This document shows, one piece after another, positions 53,705-61,917 of a stretch of 64,000 nucleotides of DNA. Origin of the DNA: Salsipaludibacter sp963735045 (GTDB taxonomy: Bacteria > Actinomycetota > Nitriliruptoria > Nitriliruptorales > Nitriliruptoraceae); contig CAVTIZ010000003.1 in the NCBI GenBank assembly GCA_963735045.1, positions 1,488,001 to 1,552,000 on the forward strand, written 5' to 3'. Positions within the stretch are counted from its first letter, which is position 1. Each line of letters starts with the position of its first letter. The notes under the pieces were generated by a model, which ran no database searches, was not told the DNA's origin, and worked only from the letters and a program-made list of their open reading frames with translations. The position numbers were made by a program, and so were the translations under genes.

Positions 53705-53780
53705 GATCGGCCACGCGGGCGGCCGCCGGGCTGGCACCATGGCCCGGTCGTGGTGTCGACCAGCCGACCCGGGAGACGAC

Positions 53781-55298
53781 GTGTTGTTCCAGGAGGTGGC
53801 CGCCACGTGGTCGGCCGTGGGCGCGACGCGGTCACGCCGCGACAAGGTGGCCAACCTGGCGACGACGCTGGGACGTCTCGACCCGACCGAACTCGTGGCC
53901 GGGACCGCGTTCCTGACCGGTGCGCCGCGGCAGGGCCGACTGGGGGTCGGGTGGGCCACCCTGCGCGACCTCGACGTCGCCGCCGCCACCCGGTCCTCAC
54001 TCACCGTCCTCGACGTCGACCAGGCCTTCGCGACCGTGGCCACCACCCAGGGTCGTGGATCGGTCGCGCGCCGCGCCGACCTGCTGGCGGCCCTGTTCGC
54101 GGCGGCCACCGGCGACGAGCAGGACCTGCTCCGCGGCCTGGTGCTCCAGGAGGTGCGCCAGGGCGCGCTGGAGGGCGTGGTGCTGACCGCCGTGGCCGCG
54201 GCGGCGGAGGTCGACGAGGCGGTGGTCCGTCGCGCGGCCATGCTGACCGGCGACCTGACCGCCGCCGCCGTGCTGGCGATGACCGAGGGGGCCCCGGCCC
54301 TGGCGGCGGTGCGGTTGCAGGTGGGACGCCCGGTCCAGCCGATGCTGGCCTCGTCGGAACCCGATGTCGCGGCCGCCCTGGCGCGAACCGGACCGGCACG
54401 GGTCGACACCAAGCTGGACGGGATGCGCATCCAGGTCCACCGGGACGGCGACGACGTGGCCGTGTTCACCCGCAGCCTGCGTGACGTGACCGCGGACCTG
54501 CCCGCCGTCGTGGCCGCGGTCGCCGCGCTGGACGTGACCTCGATCGTGCTGGACGGCGAGGCCCTCGGTCTCGCCGACGACGGTCGGCCCCTGGCGTTCC
54601 AGGACTCGATGTCGGGCGACGCCGGGCTGCGGCCGGCCTTCTTCGACGTCCTCCACCTGGACGGCACCGACCTGCTGGACGAGCCGTTGACGCGTCGTCG
54701 GGCCGTCCTGGAGGACGTGGTCGGGGGCCACCTGGTGGACGGCGTCGTGACCGACGACTCCGACGAGGGAGCCGAGGCGGGGACCGACCACCTCCGCGCC
54801 GCGCTGGCCGCCGGCCACGAGGGCGTCGTCGTGAAGTCCCTGGACGCGCCGTGGGAGGCCGGCCGGCGCGGCGCGTCGTGGGTCAAGGTCAAGGTCGCGC
54901 ACACGCTCGACCTGGTGGTCCTGGCCGCCGAGTGGGGGTCGGGCCGCCGACGAGGCTGGCTGTCCAACCTGCACCTGGGGGCCATCGACGCCGAGACCGG
55001 CGAAGCGGTGATGCTGGGCAAGACCTTCAAGGGCCTGACCGACGACCTCCTGGCCTGGCAGACCGAGGCGTTCCTCGCCCGTGAGGTCCGCCGCAGCGAC
55101 CATGTCGTGTTCGTCCGTCCCGAGCTGGTCGTCGAGATCGCCTTCGACGCCGTCCAGGCCTCGACCCGCTACCCCGGCGGGGTGACCCTTCGCTTCGCCC
55201 GCGTCAAGCGCTACCGCGACGACAAGTCCGTCGCCGACGCCGACACGCTCCAGACCGTGCGGGCCATCCACCGCGGCGAGATCACCCCGGACGTGTGA
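53781..55298 (+). CDS. ligB: ATP-dependent DNA ligase, LigB type
   Basis: A 505-residue ATP-dependent DNA ligase. The DNA_ligase_A_N-type helical domain is followed by the nucleotidyl-transferase core. The adenylated lysine is K211 in DTKLDGMRIQVHR, with VLDGEALGL, EGVVVKSLDAPWEAG and WVKVKVAHTLDLV as later motifs. An OB fold with ARVKRYRDDKSV closes it. The architecture matches mycobacterial LigB, not the NHEJ LigD ligase. GTG at 53781 is preceded by GGGAGACGAC. It is convergent with a polymerase-domain gene. Confidence 0.93.
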   Translation: MLFQEVAATWSAVGATRSRRDKVANLATTLGRLDPTELVAGTAFLTGAPRQGRLGVGWATLRDLDVAAATRSSLTVLDVDQAFATVATTQGRGSVARRADLLAALFAAATGDEQDLLRGLVLQEVRQGALEGVVLTAVAAAAEVDEAVVRRAAMLTGDLTAAAVLAMTEGAPALAAVRLQVGRPVQPMLASSEPDVAAALARTGPARVDTKLDGMRIQVHRDGDDVAVFTRSLRDVTADLPAVVAAVAALDVTSIVLDGEALGLADDGRPLAFQDSMSGDAGLRPAFFDVLHLDGTDLLDEPLTRRRAVLEDVVGGHLVDGVVTDDSDEGAEAGTDHLRAALAAGHEGVVVKSLDAPWEAGRRGASWVKVKVAHTLDLVVLAAEWGSGRRRGWLSNLHLGAIDAETGEAVMLGKTFKGLTDDLLAWQTEAFLAREVRRSDHVVFVRPELVVEIAFDAVQASTRYPGGVTLRFARVKRYRDDKSVADADTLQTVRAIHRGEITPDV

Positions 55299-55326
55299 CC
55301 ACGAGGGACCGACCCCCGGCCCGACG

Positions 55327-56283
55327 TCACTCCCCCGGGTCGTCCTCGCCCGCCGCCTCGTCGCGTTCGGCCCATGCCAGCAGCGGGGCGGGGTCGAACG
55401 GGTGGTCGTCGATCGTCGCATGCAGGTCCCCGCGCGCCGCGAACCGGGACGGGATCGTCGCGATGGTGCAGTCGCCGGGCTCCACGTCGTCCACCTCGTC
55501 CCAGTCGATCGGCGTGGAGACGGTCGCCTCGGCGTTGCCGCGCACGGAGTAGGCAGCGACCAGGGTGTGGTCGCGAGCGTTCTGGTTGTAGTCGACGAAG
55601 ACCCGCGTCGGGTCACGGTCCTTGCGCCACCATGTCGTGGTGGCCTCGTCGGTGCGTCGCTCGACCTCGCGCGCGAAGGCCAGTGCGGCCCGACGCACGT
55701 CGGTGAACGTGTGCTCGGGTGGGATCCGGACGTACACGTGCAGGCCACTGCCCCCCGAGGTCTTGGGGAAGCCGACGGCGCCGAGTTCGTCCAGCACCTC
55801 GTGCGCGACGTGGGCGACCCGTCGGACGGTGTCGAGGTCGCAGTCGTCGCCCGGGTCGAGGTCGATGCGCCACTCGTCGGGGGCCTCGACGTCGGCGCGG
55901 CGGCTGTTCCAGGGGTGGAACTCGACGGTGGACATCTGCACGGCCCACACGACGTGGGCGAGGTCGGTCACGCACAGCTCGTCGGCGGTGCGGTCGTAGC
56001 GCGGGAAGTGGATGCGGACGGTCTCCATCCACGGCGGGGCGCCACCCGGCAGGCGCTTCTGGTGGACCTTGTCCCCGGTGACTCCCGTGGGGAAGCGGTG
56101 CAGCATGCACGGTCGCTCGCGCAGTGCGGTGACGATGCCGTCGCCCACGGCCAGGTAGTACGCGACGAGGTCCCGCTTGGTCTCGCCCCGGGCGGGGAAG
56201 TACACCCGATCCGGGTTGGAGACCCGCACCACGCGGTCGCCGACCTCCACCTCGATCGCCGGGGACTTCTTCGCCGCTGCCAT
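55327..56283 (-). CDS. stand-alone LigD-type polymerase (NHEJ primase-polymerase)
   Basis: A 318-residue protein equivalent to the polymerase domain of LigD, an archaeo-eukaryotic primase fold used in end-joining and gap filling. Metal-binding aspartates are in EWRIDLDPGDD. FPKTSGGSGLHVYV holds the conserved His/Ser segment, and DYNQNARDHTLVAAYSVRG is also diagnostic. Ligase and phosphoesterase domains are absent, so LigD is split here. TAGCGT ends 8 bases before the ATG, implying a leaderless mRNA. Confidence 0.93.
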   Translation of the reverse strand: MAAAKKSPAIEVEVGDRVVRVSNPDRVYFPARGETKRDLVAYYLAVGDGIVTALRERPCMLHRFPTGVTGDKVHQKRLPGGAPPWMETVRIHFPRYDRTADELCVTDLAHVVWAVQMSTVEFHPWNSRRADVEAPDEWRIDLDPGDDCDLDTVRRVAHVAHEVLDELGAVGFPKTSGGSGLHVYVRIPPEHTFTDVRRAALAFAREVERRTDEATTTWWRKDRDPTRVFVDYNQNARDHTLVAAYSVRGNAEATVSTPIDWDEVDDVEPGDCTIATIPSRFAARGDLHATIDDHPFDPAPLLAWAERDEAAGEDDPGE

Positions 56284-56291
56284 GCCGAGGC

Positions 56292-56297
56292 ACGCTA
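56292..56297 (-). promoter_or_regulatory. -10 hexamer of a leaderless transcript (LigD-type polymerase)
   Basis: TAGCGT on the minus strand, separated from the ATG by 8 bases (GCCTCGGC). The spacing puts the transcription start at the start codon. The same hexamer and spacing occur at the DUF2254 gene. Confidence 0.45.
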
Positions 56298-56450
56298 GTC
56301 CCGCTGGGCCACGTCAGGGCGTCGGCGGAGCACCGTGTCGCACCGTGCACCTAGGCTCAGGGACCTCGGCGCACTCGGGCTCGGCCACCGTGGGGCCTCC
56401 ACGCCCGAGGTGTCAGCCCCTCCGCCCCACGCCGCCCGTCGGAGACGATC

Positions 56451-56783
56451 GTGATCACCCCGAACTACCTCGAACTGACCGTGCGCGACCTCGACGAGGC
56501 CCGGGCCTTCTACGGCGACGCCCTGGGCTTCGCCTTCACCGACTACGGACCCGACTACACCGCGGTCGAGGGAGGTCCGGTCGACGTGGGCTTCGCGGTG
56601 AACCCCGACGCCGTCCCGCCCCTGCCACTCGTCGAGACCGACGACCTGGCGGCCGCGCACGCGGCGGTCGTCGCCGCCGGCGGACGCATCGTCACGGAGC
56701 CCTTCGACTACCCGGGAGGTCGGCGGTTCCACTTCCTGGATCCCAGCGACAACGAGGTGGGCGTCTACGAACCCGCCGCGTGA
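56451..56783 (+). CDS. VOC (glyoxalase/bleomycin-resistance) family protein
   Basis: A 110-residue single VOC domain (NYLELTVRDLDEARAFYGDA, ending FHFLDPSDNEVGVYEP). The substrate is unknown; members bind metals or small ligands. The GTG start has GGAGACGATC upstream. Its stop overlaps the start of the next gene by four bases, so the two are coupled. Confidence 0.87.
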   Translation: MITPNYLELTVRDLDEARAFYGDALGFAFTDYGPDYTAVEGGPVDVGFAVNPDAVPPLPLVETDDLAAAHAAVVAAGGRIVTEPFDYPGGRRFHFLDPSDNEVGVYEPAA

Positions 56784-57157
56784 TCCTCCGCGGCGTCGTC
56801 GCGGCCGTCGTCCTGGCCTCGGCCACCGCAGGGTGTTCCAGTGGCGGGTCGGCCCCGGTGGCGTTCGAGTCCTCCGACGTGCAGGTCGTGGACTGCCCCG
56901 ACGACGCGCCCGCGGACGTGGCCTGCCTGGTCGTGGGTGGCCCCGTGGTGGCCGCGGTCGGTGCCGAGGACCGGACCGCCCGGGGAACGTGCGTCGTGTG
57001 GGCCGCGACGGACGGTGACCCGGTGGTCGAGGTCGCCCGTCGGACCGTCGACATGGTCCCGGGTGAGGACGTGTCGTGGGACCTGCAGGTGGGCCATCAG
57101 GACGACCCGGACCTCGACGGATGGACCGGGGGTTGCGACCCCACGATCGAGGGGTGA
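56780..57157 (+). CDS. putative lipoprotein, hypothetical
   Basis: A 125-residue protein whose GTG overlaps the VOC stop (GTGA). A hydrophobic signal (GVVAAVVLASATAGC) ends at a likely lipid-modified cysteine, followed by SSGGSAP and a small domain with four further cysteines (VDCPDDA, VACLV, GTCVVW, GGCDP) that could form disulphides. No family recognised. Confidence 0.65.
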   Translation: MILRGVVAAVVLASATAGCSSGGSAPVAFESSDVQVVDCPDDAPADVACLVVGGPVVAAVGAEDRTARGTCVVWAATDGDPVVEVARRTVDMVPGEDVSWDLQVGHQDDPDLDGWTGGCDPTIEG

Positions 57158-57243
57158 GGCGAGTGGCGGAGGATCCCCGTCCGGACGCCGCGTACGGGCC
57201 TGTCGCGCAGCCGGGCGGGGCCGCGCAGACCGGCGTGCGACGC

Positions 57244-58152
57244 TCAGTCGTCGACGAACACGCGGGCCCAGTCGTCGCGCATGCTGACCACCGTGGCCAC
57301 GGACGGGTCGAGTCGGCGCTCGAGGCCCGCGGACCCGGCCTCGCCCCGATAGGCGTACTCGCGGTCCTCGTCGTCGTGGTCGACCAGCAGGGCCAGTGAC
57401 GGCCACTCCGACGCCAGCGCGTACTCCAGCATCTCGGTGTCGCCCGGGGAGTTGCCGGCGGCGAGGATCGGACGTCGCCCCAGGGCCCGCTGGATGTGCA
57501 CGACCTTGGCCTCGCCCTCGTTGACCAGGCCGTCGATGTCGCCGGTCCGCACCAGCCGTGGGCGATCGTCGTCGTCCCGCGCGAACCGGTAGCCGACCCG
57601 GCTGCCGACGACCCGCTCGGGTTCGACGCCGTAGAAGTCCCGGCTGATCGCCCGGACGAACTCGGTCCCGCCGCCGGTCACGATGGCGATGTCGAAGTCA
57701 CGTCGTCGCAGCTCGTCGAGCAGCTCCAGCATCGGGGCGTAGCGCAGGTCGGGCAGTCGCCGTGGAAGGGTCGGCGGTGCGGCGGTCGCGACGAAGTCCC
57801 GGACCCGGGCCGTGAACTCCTCCGGCTCGATGCCCGCGCACAGCTCGACCAGAGCCACCGCGATGCGTTCCAGCCCGAGCTCGGCCTGGGCCGCCCGGTC
57901 CTGGTCGACCAGCGCCCGGTACTCGGGCACGTCGGCAAGGCCCGGGTCGTCGGCCACCGCGCGGTCCAGCTCCCCCAGCAGGAAGGCCAGCTGCGGATAG
58001 GCGGGCTTCTCACACCACAGCGTGCCGTCGTTGTCCACCATCGCCACCCGGGCGTCGACCGGCACGTCCCGCGCGGCGTCGAGGAAGCCGACGACGGCAT
58101 CTCGGGTCGCACCGGGTCGCCATGACGGCAGGAGCTCGGGATCGGTCGTCAC
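57244..58152 (-). CDS. HAD-superfamily hydrolase, phosphoserine-phosphatase-like
   Basis: A 302-residue HAD phosphatase. Motif I is VDNDGTLW, motif II IVTGGGTEF, motif III lysine in EGEAKVVH and motif IV ILAAGNSPGDTEML. A helical cap lies between about residues 45 and 150. The GTG start overlaps the FGE stop by four bases (GTGA), so it is co-translated with the sulfatase-activating enzyme. The substrate is unknown; a phosphorylated or sulfated-sugar-derived compound is conceivable from context only. Confidence 0.83.
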   Translation of the reverse strand: MTTDPELLPSWRPGATRDAVVGFLDAARDVPVDARVAMVDNDGTLWCEKPAYPQLAFLLGELDRAVADDPGLADVPEYRALVDQDRAAQAELGLERIAVALVELCAGIEPEEFTARVRDFVATAAPPTLPRRLPDLRYAPMLELLDELRRRDFDIAIVTGGGTEFVRAISRDFYGVEPERVVGSRVGYRFARDDDDRPRLVRTGDIDGLVNEGEAKVVHIQRALGRRPILAAGNSPGDTEMLEYALASEWPSLALLVDHDDEDREYAYRGEAGSAGLERRLDPSVATVVSMRDDWARVFVDD

Positions 58153-59075
58153 GTCGCGCCCGCGCGCCGTGGCCGGATCGTGCGGAAGCCGATGTGGCTC
58201 ATCCCGGTGTCGACCATCTGTGGCCGACGCGCGGCCGGGCGGTAGCGCTGGCAGTAGCTGTCGGCACACAGGAACGACCCGCCCTTGATGACCCGTCGCG
58301 GGATCGCGAAGTCGGGCTGGGCCGGGTCGAGGCTGGCCTCACGGTCGGGCCCACGCGGGTTGGTCGGGACGCAGCAGGGCTTGTCGGCGTCGGGGGGATG
58401 GTGGTCGGCGTAGAAGTCGGTGGTCCACTCCCACACGTTGCCGGCCATGTCGAACAGGCCGTAGTCGTTGGGCGGGTACGACCCGACCGGCGCGGTCCGG
58501 GTGAACCCGTCGGCGTCGCTGTTGCGCCACGGGAAGTCGCCCTGCCAGACGTTGGCGAGGTGACGCCCGTCCGGGACCGCCACGTCGCCCCAGGTGAACG
58601 CGCGGCCGTCGACGCCACCGCGTGCGGCACGTTCCCACTGGGCCTCGGTCGGCAGGGACTCCCCCGCCCAGTCGGCGTACGCCATGGCGTCGTCGAAGGC
58701 CACGTGCACCACCGGGTGCCCACCGCGCCGGTCGACGTCGCTGCCCGGTCCCTCGGGCGCATGCCAGCACGCACCGGGGGTCCAGGTCCACCACTGGCTG
58801 AGGTGGCGCAGGTCGACCGGGCCCGGGGTCATGGTGAACACCAGCGACCCCGGCACGAGGTTGGCAGCCGGCGCGCCCGGGTAGTCACGCGGGTCGAGCG
58901 GTCGCTGCGCCACCGTGACGTACCCGGTGTCGTCCACGAACGCCGCGAACTGGTCGTTGGTGACCGCGGTCGCGTGCATGTCGAAGGCGTCGACGTGGAC
59001 GGTGTGGACCGGGGCCTCCTCCGGATAGTGGTCCTCGGACCCCATCCGGAAGGTGCCCCCCGGAATGCTGATCAT
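58149..59075 (-). CDS. formylglycine-generating enzyme (SUMF1/FGE family)
   Basis: A 308-residue FGE that converts the active-site cysteine of sulfatases to formylglycine. Both copper-binding/redox cysteines are present, C270 and C275, in GGSFLCADSYCQRYRPAAR, so this is a genuine FGE rather than a C-type-lectin-like relative. MISIPGGTFRMGSEDHYPEE and NDYGLFDMAGNVWEWT are also family-typical. It follows the sulfatase gene after 24 bp and overlaps the HAD gene. Confidence 0.95.
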   Translation of the reverse strand: MISIPGGTFRMGSEDHYPEEAPVHTVHVDAFDMHATAVTNDQFAAFVDDTGYVTVAQRPLDPRDYPGAPAANLVPGSLVFTMTPGPVDLRHLSQWWTWTPGACWHAPEGPGSDVDRRGGHPVVHVAFDDAMAYADWAGESLPTEAQWERAARGGVDGRAFTWGDVAVPDGRHLANVWQGDFPWRNSDADGFTRTAPVGSYPPNDYGLFDMAGNVWEWTTDFYADHHPPDADKPCCVPTNPRGPDREASLDPAQPDFAIPRRVIKGGSFLCADSYCQRYRPAARRPQMVDTGMSHIGFRTIRPRRAGAT

Positions 59076-59099
59076 GGACTGCGGGTCATGGCGTGGGGA

Positions 59100-60626
59100 T
59101 CATGCGCTGGCGATACCGACCTTGAGCTTGTCCATCATGTTGCCCACCGTGAAGCTCGCCGACTCCTGGCGCGGTGGGAACTCCTGCAGCGAGTGGAGCA
59201 TCCGGGCGACGTAGGCCTGGGCCGGCACGAGCACCCAGGCGTGGTCGAGCAGCCAGTCGTAGTAGGTGTTGGAGGTGATGTCGGCACGCTCGTAGGGGTC
59301 CGTGCGCAGGTTGAAGACCTTGGGGACGCGCAGCTCGGTGTAGGGCTCGGCCCAGATGTTGAGCGTTCCCTGGGCCCGCTGCTCGAGGAAGACCACCTTC
59401 CAGTTGTCGTAGCGGAGCGCGGTGAGGTCGCCGTCGTCGGACACGTAGAAGAAGTGCTGTCGGGCACTGGTGTCGCTCGCACCGGTGAGGTAGTCGGTCT
59501 GGTCGTGGCCGTCGAGGTGGACCCTGAACTCGGTCCCGGCGAGTTCGGTGCCCTCCTTGAGCCGGTCGGCCACGTCCGGGTCCCCCGCGGCCGCCAGGAG
59601 CGTGACGAACCAGTCGGCGTGGCTCATGATGCCGTTGAGGACCTGGCCCGGTTCGACCCTCCCGGGCCAGCGGATCATCGACGGCACCCGGTACGCGCCC
59701 TCCCAGTTGGAGTTCTTCTCGTTGCGGAACGGGGTCATCCCGGCGTCTGGCCAGGTGTTCATGTGCGGCCCGTTGTCGGTGGAGTAGAGCACGATCGTGG
59801 TGTCGGCCAGCCCGTTGTCGTCCAGGAAGTCCAGCACCTGGCCGACCAGTTCGTCGTGGTCGACCATCGTGTCGTGGTACTCCGACTGCCACCGCCCGGC
59901 CTTGCCACGACTGCCGTCCTTGATGTGGGTCCGGAAGTGCATGTGCGTGGTGTTGAACCAGACGAAGAAGGGCGTGTCGTCTGCCGCGGCGTCGGCCATG
60001 AACCGGGTCGCCTCGGGGAAGACCTCGTCGTCGATGGTCTTCATCCGCTCCCTGGTCAGCGGACCGGTGTCCTCGATGCGCTGCGTGCCGTCACCGTTGG
60101 CCCAGGAGTGGATGACCCCGCGGGGCCCGAAGTTGTCGGCGAAGTCCGGGAAGTCCTCCGGCGTCGGGTAGTCGTCCAGCTCGGGCTCCTCCTCCGCGTT
60201 GAGGTGGTAGAGGTTGCCGAAGAACTCGTCGAAGCCGTGCATCGTCGGCAGGAACTCGTCACGGTCGCCGAAGTGGTTCTTGCCGAACTGCCCGGTCGCG
60301 TAGCCCTGTTCCTTGAGCGCGGTGGCGATCGTGGGGTCCGGTGCACGCAGGCCGATGTCGGCACCGGGCATCCCCACCTTGGTCAGGCCGGTCCGGTAGG
60401 GGTTCTGGCCGGTGATGAACGCCGCGCGTCCGGCCGTGCAGCTCTGCTCGCCGTAGTAGTCGGTGAACCGCGCGCCCTCGTCGGCGATCCGGTCGATGTT
60501 GGGCGTCCGGTAGCCCATCAGCCCGTCGGAGTAGCAACTGAGGTTGGCGATGCCGATGTCGTCACCCCAGATGACCAGGATGTTCGGCTTGTCGCCCGCG
60601 GTGTCGTCGGCCCTGTCGTCAGGCAT
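59100..60626 (-). CDS. type I sulfatase (arylsulfatase family)
   Basis: A 508-residue alkaline-phosphatase-superfamily sulfatase. The modification motif is CTAGR with C63 (GEQSCTAGRAAFITGQNPYR), which FGE should convert to formylglycine. Metal ligands are in ILVIWGDDIG and STDNGPHMNTW. ATG at 60626 yields no signal peptide, so the enzyme is probably cytoplasmic. A longer frame upstream overlaps the SDR gene and does not create a signal either. TATGGT at 60677-60682 is a -10 candidate. The sulfated substrate is not identifiable. Confidence 0.9.
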   Translation of the reverse strand: MPDDRADDTAGDKPNILVIWGDDIGIANLSCYSDGLMGYRTPNIDRIADEGARFTDYYGEQSCTAGRAAFITGQNPYRTGLTKVGMPGADIGLRAPDPTIATALKEQGYATGQFGKNHFGDRDEFLPTMHGFDEFFGNLYHLNAEEEPELDDYPTPEDFPDFADNFGPRGVIHSWANGDGTQRIEDTGPLTRERMKTIDDEVFPEATRFMADAAADDTPFFVWFNTTHMHFRTHIKDGSRGKAGRWQSEYHDTMVDHDELVGQVLDFLDDNGLADTTIVLYSTDNGPHMNTWPDAGMTPFRNEKNSNWEGAYRVPSMIRWPGRVEPGQVLNGIMSHADWFVTLLAAAGDPDVADRLKEGTELAGTEFRVHLDGHDQTDYLTGASDTSARQHFFYVSDDGDLTALRYDNWKVVFLEQRAQGTLNIWAEPYTELRVPKVFNLRTDPYERADITSNTYYDWLLDHAWVLVPAQAYVARMLHSLQEFPPRQESASFTVGNMMDKLKVGIASA

Positions 60627-60750
60627 GGATGGCCCCGAGGTCACGACCCCCGACCCGGGGGTCTCGAACGGCGATGACCATAGCGCGGTGAACCCGACGA
60701 ATCGCGCCGGGCGAACTCCCGGAACACGAACGCCGGCCGGGGCGGACGGG

Positions 60751-61521
60751 TCAGAAGAGGCTGTAGCCGCCGTCGACCACGACGATCTCACCGGTCATGA
60801 ACGACGACGCGTCGCTGGCCATCCACACCATCGTGGGGCCGAGTTCCCGCGGGGATGCCACCCGCTGCATCGGGGCGTCGTCGATCCAGCGCGCGCGGAA
60901 GCGCTCGTCGTCGACCGGCGACATCTCCGTGCGGACGTAGCCGGGCGCGAGCGCGTTGACCCGCACGCCGTGGGGCGCCCACTCGGCGGCCAGGGAGCGA
61001 GTGAGGTGGTGGACGGCGGCCTTCGAGGCGTTGTAGCCGGGTTGCCACTGGGGCCGGTTGACGATCTGGCCCGACATCGACCCGATGTTGACGACGACGC
61101 CGCTGCCGCGCTCGACCATGCCGCGACCGAACACCTGGCAGCCGTTCCACACGCCGTCGACGTTGGTGTCCAGCACACCGCGCCACTCGTCGGCGGTGAC
61201 CTCCAGGGCGGGGCGGTGCACGCAGGTTCCGGCATTGTTGACCAGCACGTCGACCGGGCCCAGGCGGTCCTGGACCGTCGCAGCCGCCCCGGTCATCCCG
61301 TCGGCGTCGGTGACGTCCACGGCGATCCCGACGGCGTCCACCCCGACGTCGTCGGCCAGCTCGCGTGCCGTCGCGTCGCACTCGTCACCGTTGCGCGACA
61401 GCACCGCCACGTCGGCGCCGGCCTCGGCCAGGGCCTGGGCGAAGGCACGACCCAGTCCCCTGGTCCCACCCGTCACCACGGCGACGCGCCCGGCCAGGTC
61501 GAAGGCATCGAGGACGCTCAT
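60751..61521 (-). CDS. short-chain dehydrogenase/reductase
   Basis: A 256-residue SDR with the cofactor motif VVTGGTRGLGRAF, NNAGT, active serine in NIGSMSG and the catalytic YNASKAAVHHL. APGYVRTEM is also standard. It is close to 3-oxoacyl-ACP reductase / gluconate-5-dehydrogenase-like members; the substrate is not known. Its ATG overlaps a small upstream gene (ATGA). Confidence 0.92.
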   Translation of the reverse strand: MSVLDAFDLAGRVAVVTGGTRGLGRAFAQALAEAGADVAVLSRNGDECDATARELADDVGVDAVGIAVDVTDADGMTGAAATVQDRLGPVDVLVNNAGTCVHRPALEVTADEWRGVLDTNVDGVWNGCQVFGRGMVERGSGVVVNIGSMSGQIVNRPQWQPGYNASKAAVHHLTRSLAAEWAPHGVRVNALAPGYVRTEMSPVDDERFRARWIDDAPMQRVASPRELGPTMVWMASDASSFMTGEIVVVDGGYSLF

Positions 61522-61688
61522 CGGGACAGCCGCTCGAGGCGGGCGACCGGGATCGTGCGATCGGTGCGCTCCTCGACGTCGCCGTCCATCCCGGCACCGA
61601 CCCGGCCACGCGTCAGCCGGTGGATCGCCACGTGCGTCCCCGCTGCCGTCGTGATGACGGCCCTGGTGAGTGACTCCCGGACGCCCAT
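61518..61688 (-). CDS. 56-residue protein, possibly a truncated deazaflavin-dependent nitroreductase relative
   Basis: An ATG at 61688, preceded by GCGAGGAGGACC (very strong ribosome site), opens a 57-codon frame that ends in a TGA overlapping the SDR ATG. A TAGGCT -10 candidate lies at 61718-61723. The middle, THVAIHRLTRGRVGAGMDG, recalls the N-terminal segment of Ddn-type (F420-dependent) nitroreductases, but the remainder of that fold is missing; the protein ends ARLERLSR. It may be a leader gene, a small functional protein or a remnant. Confidence 0.6.
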   Translation of the reverse strand: MGVRESLTRAVITTAAGTHVAIHRLTRGRVGAGMDGDVEERTDRTIPVARLERLSR

Positions 61689-61717
61689 GGTCCTCCTCGC
61701 GTCGTCGTCGGTGTGCG

Positions 61718-61723
61718 AGCCTA
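61718..61723 (-). promoter_or_regulatory. -10 hexamer for the small gene / SDR unit
   Basis: TAGGCT on the minus strand, 30 bases before the small gene's ATG, of TANNNT type and inside a CCTAGG palindrome. Confidence 0.4.
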
Positions 61724-61810
61724 GGTGGCCGGCACCGCACCCGGTCGATCCGTGGGGGGTTACGGCCCGTCCTCGGGTCCGTCCTTGCGCTCACCCCTCC
61801 CCTCGCCCCG

Positions 61811-61888
61811 GACCGTCACCCCCGACCGTCACCCCCGACCGTCACCCCCGACCGTCACCCCCGACCGTCACCCCCGACCGGCACGTCT
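61811..61888. repeat. 13-bp tandem repeat GACCGTCACCCCC
   Basis: Five perfect 13-bp copies (61811-61875) and a partial, diverged sixth lie immediately 3' of dnaE. The unit length equals that of the repeats at 10531 and 36706 though the sequence differs. Confidence 0.95.
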
Positions 61889-61917
61889 GCCCGTGGTCTC
61901 CCCGTCATGACTCCCCG

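Noticed and set aside
58122..60677. An 851-codon plus-strand reading opposite the sulfatase and FGE genes
   Set aside because: The minus strand holds two enzymes with intact catalytic motifs; the plus reading has Val/Gly/His bias and no family.
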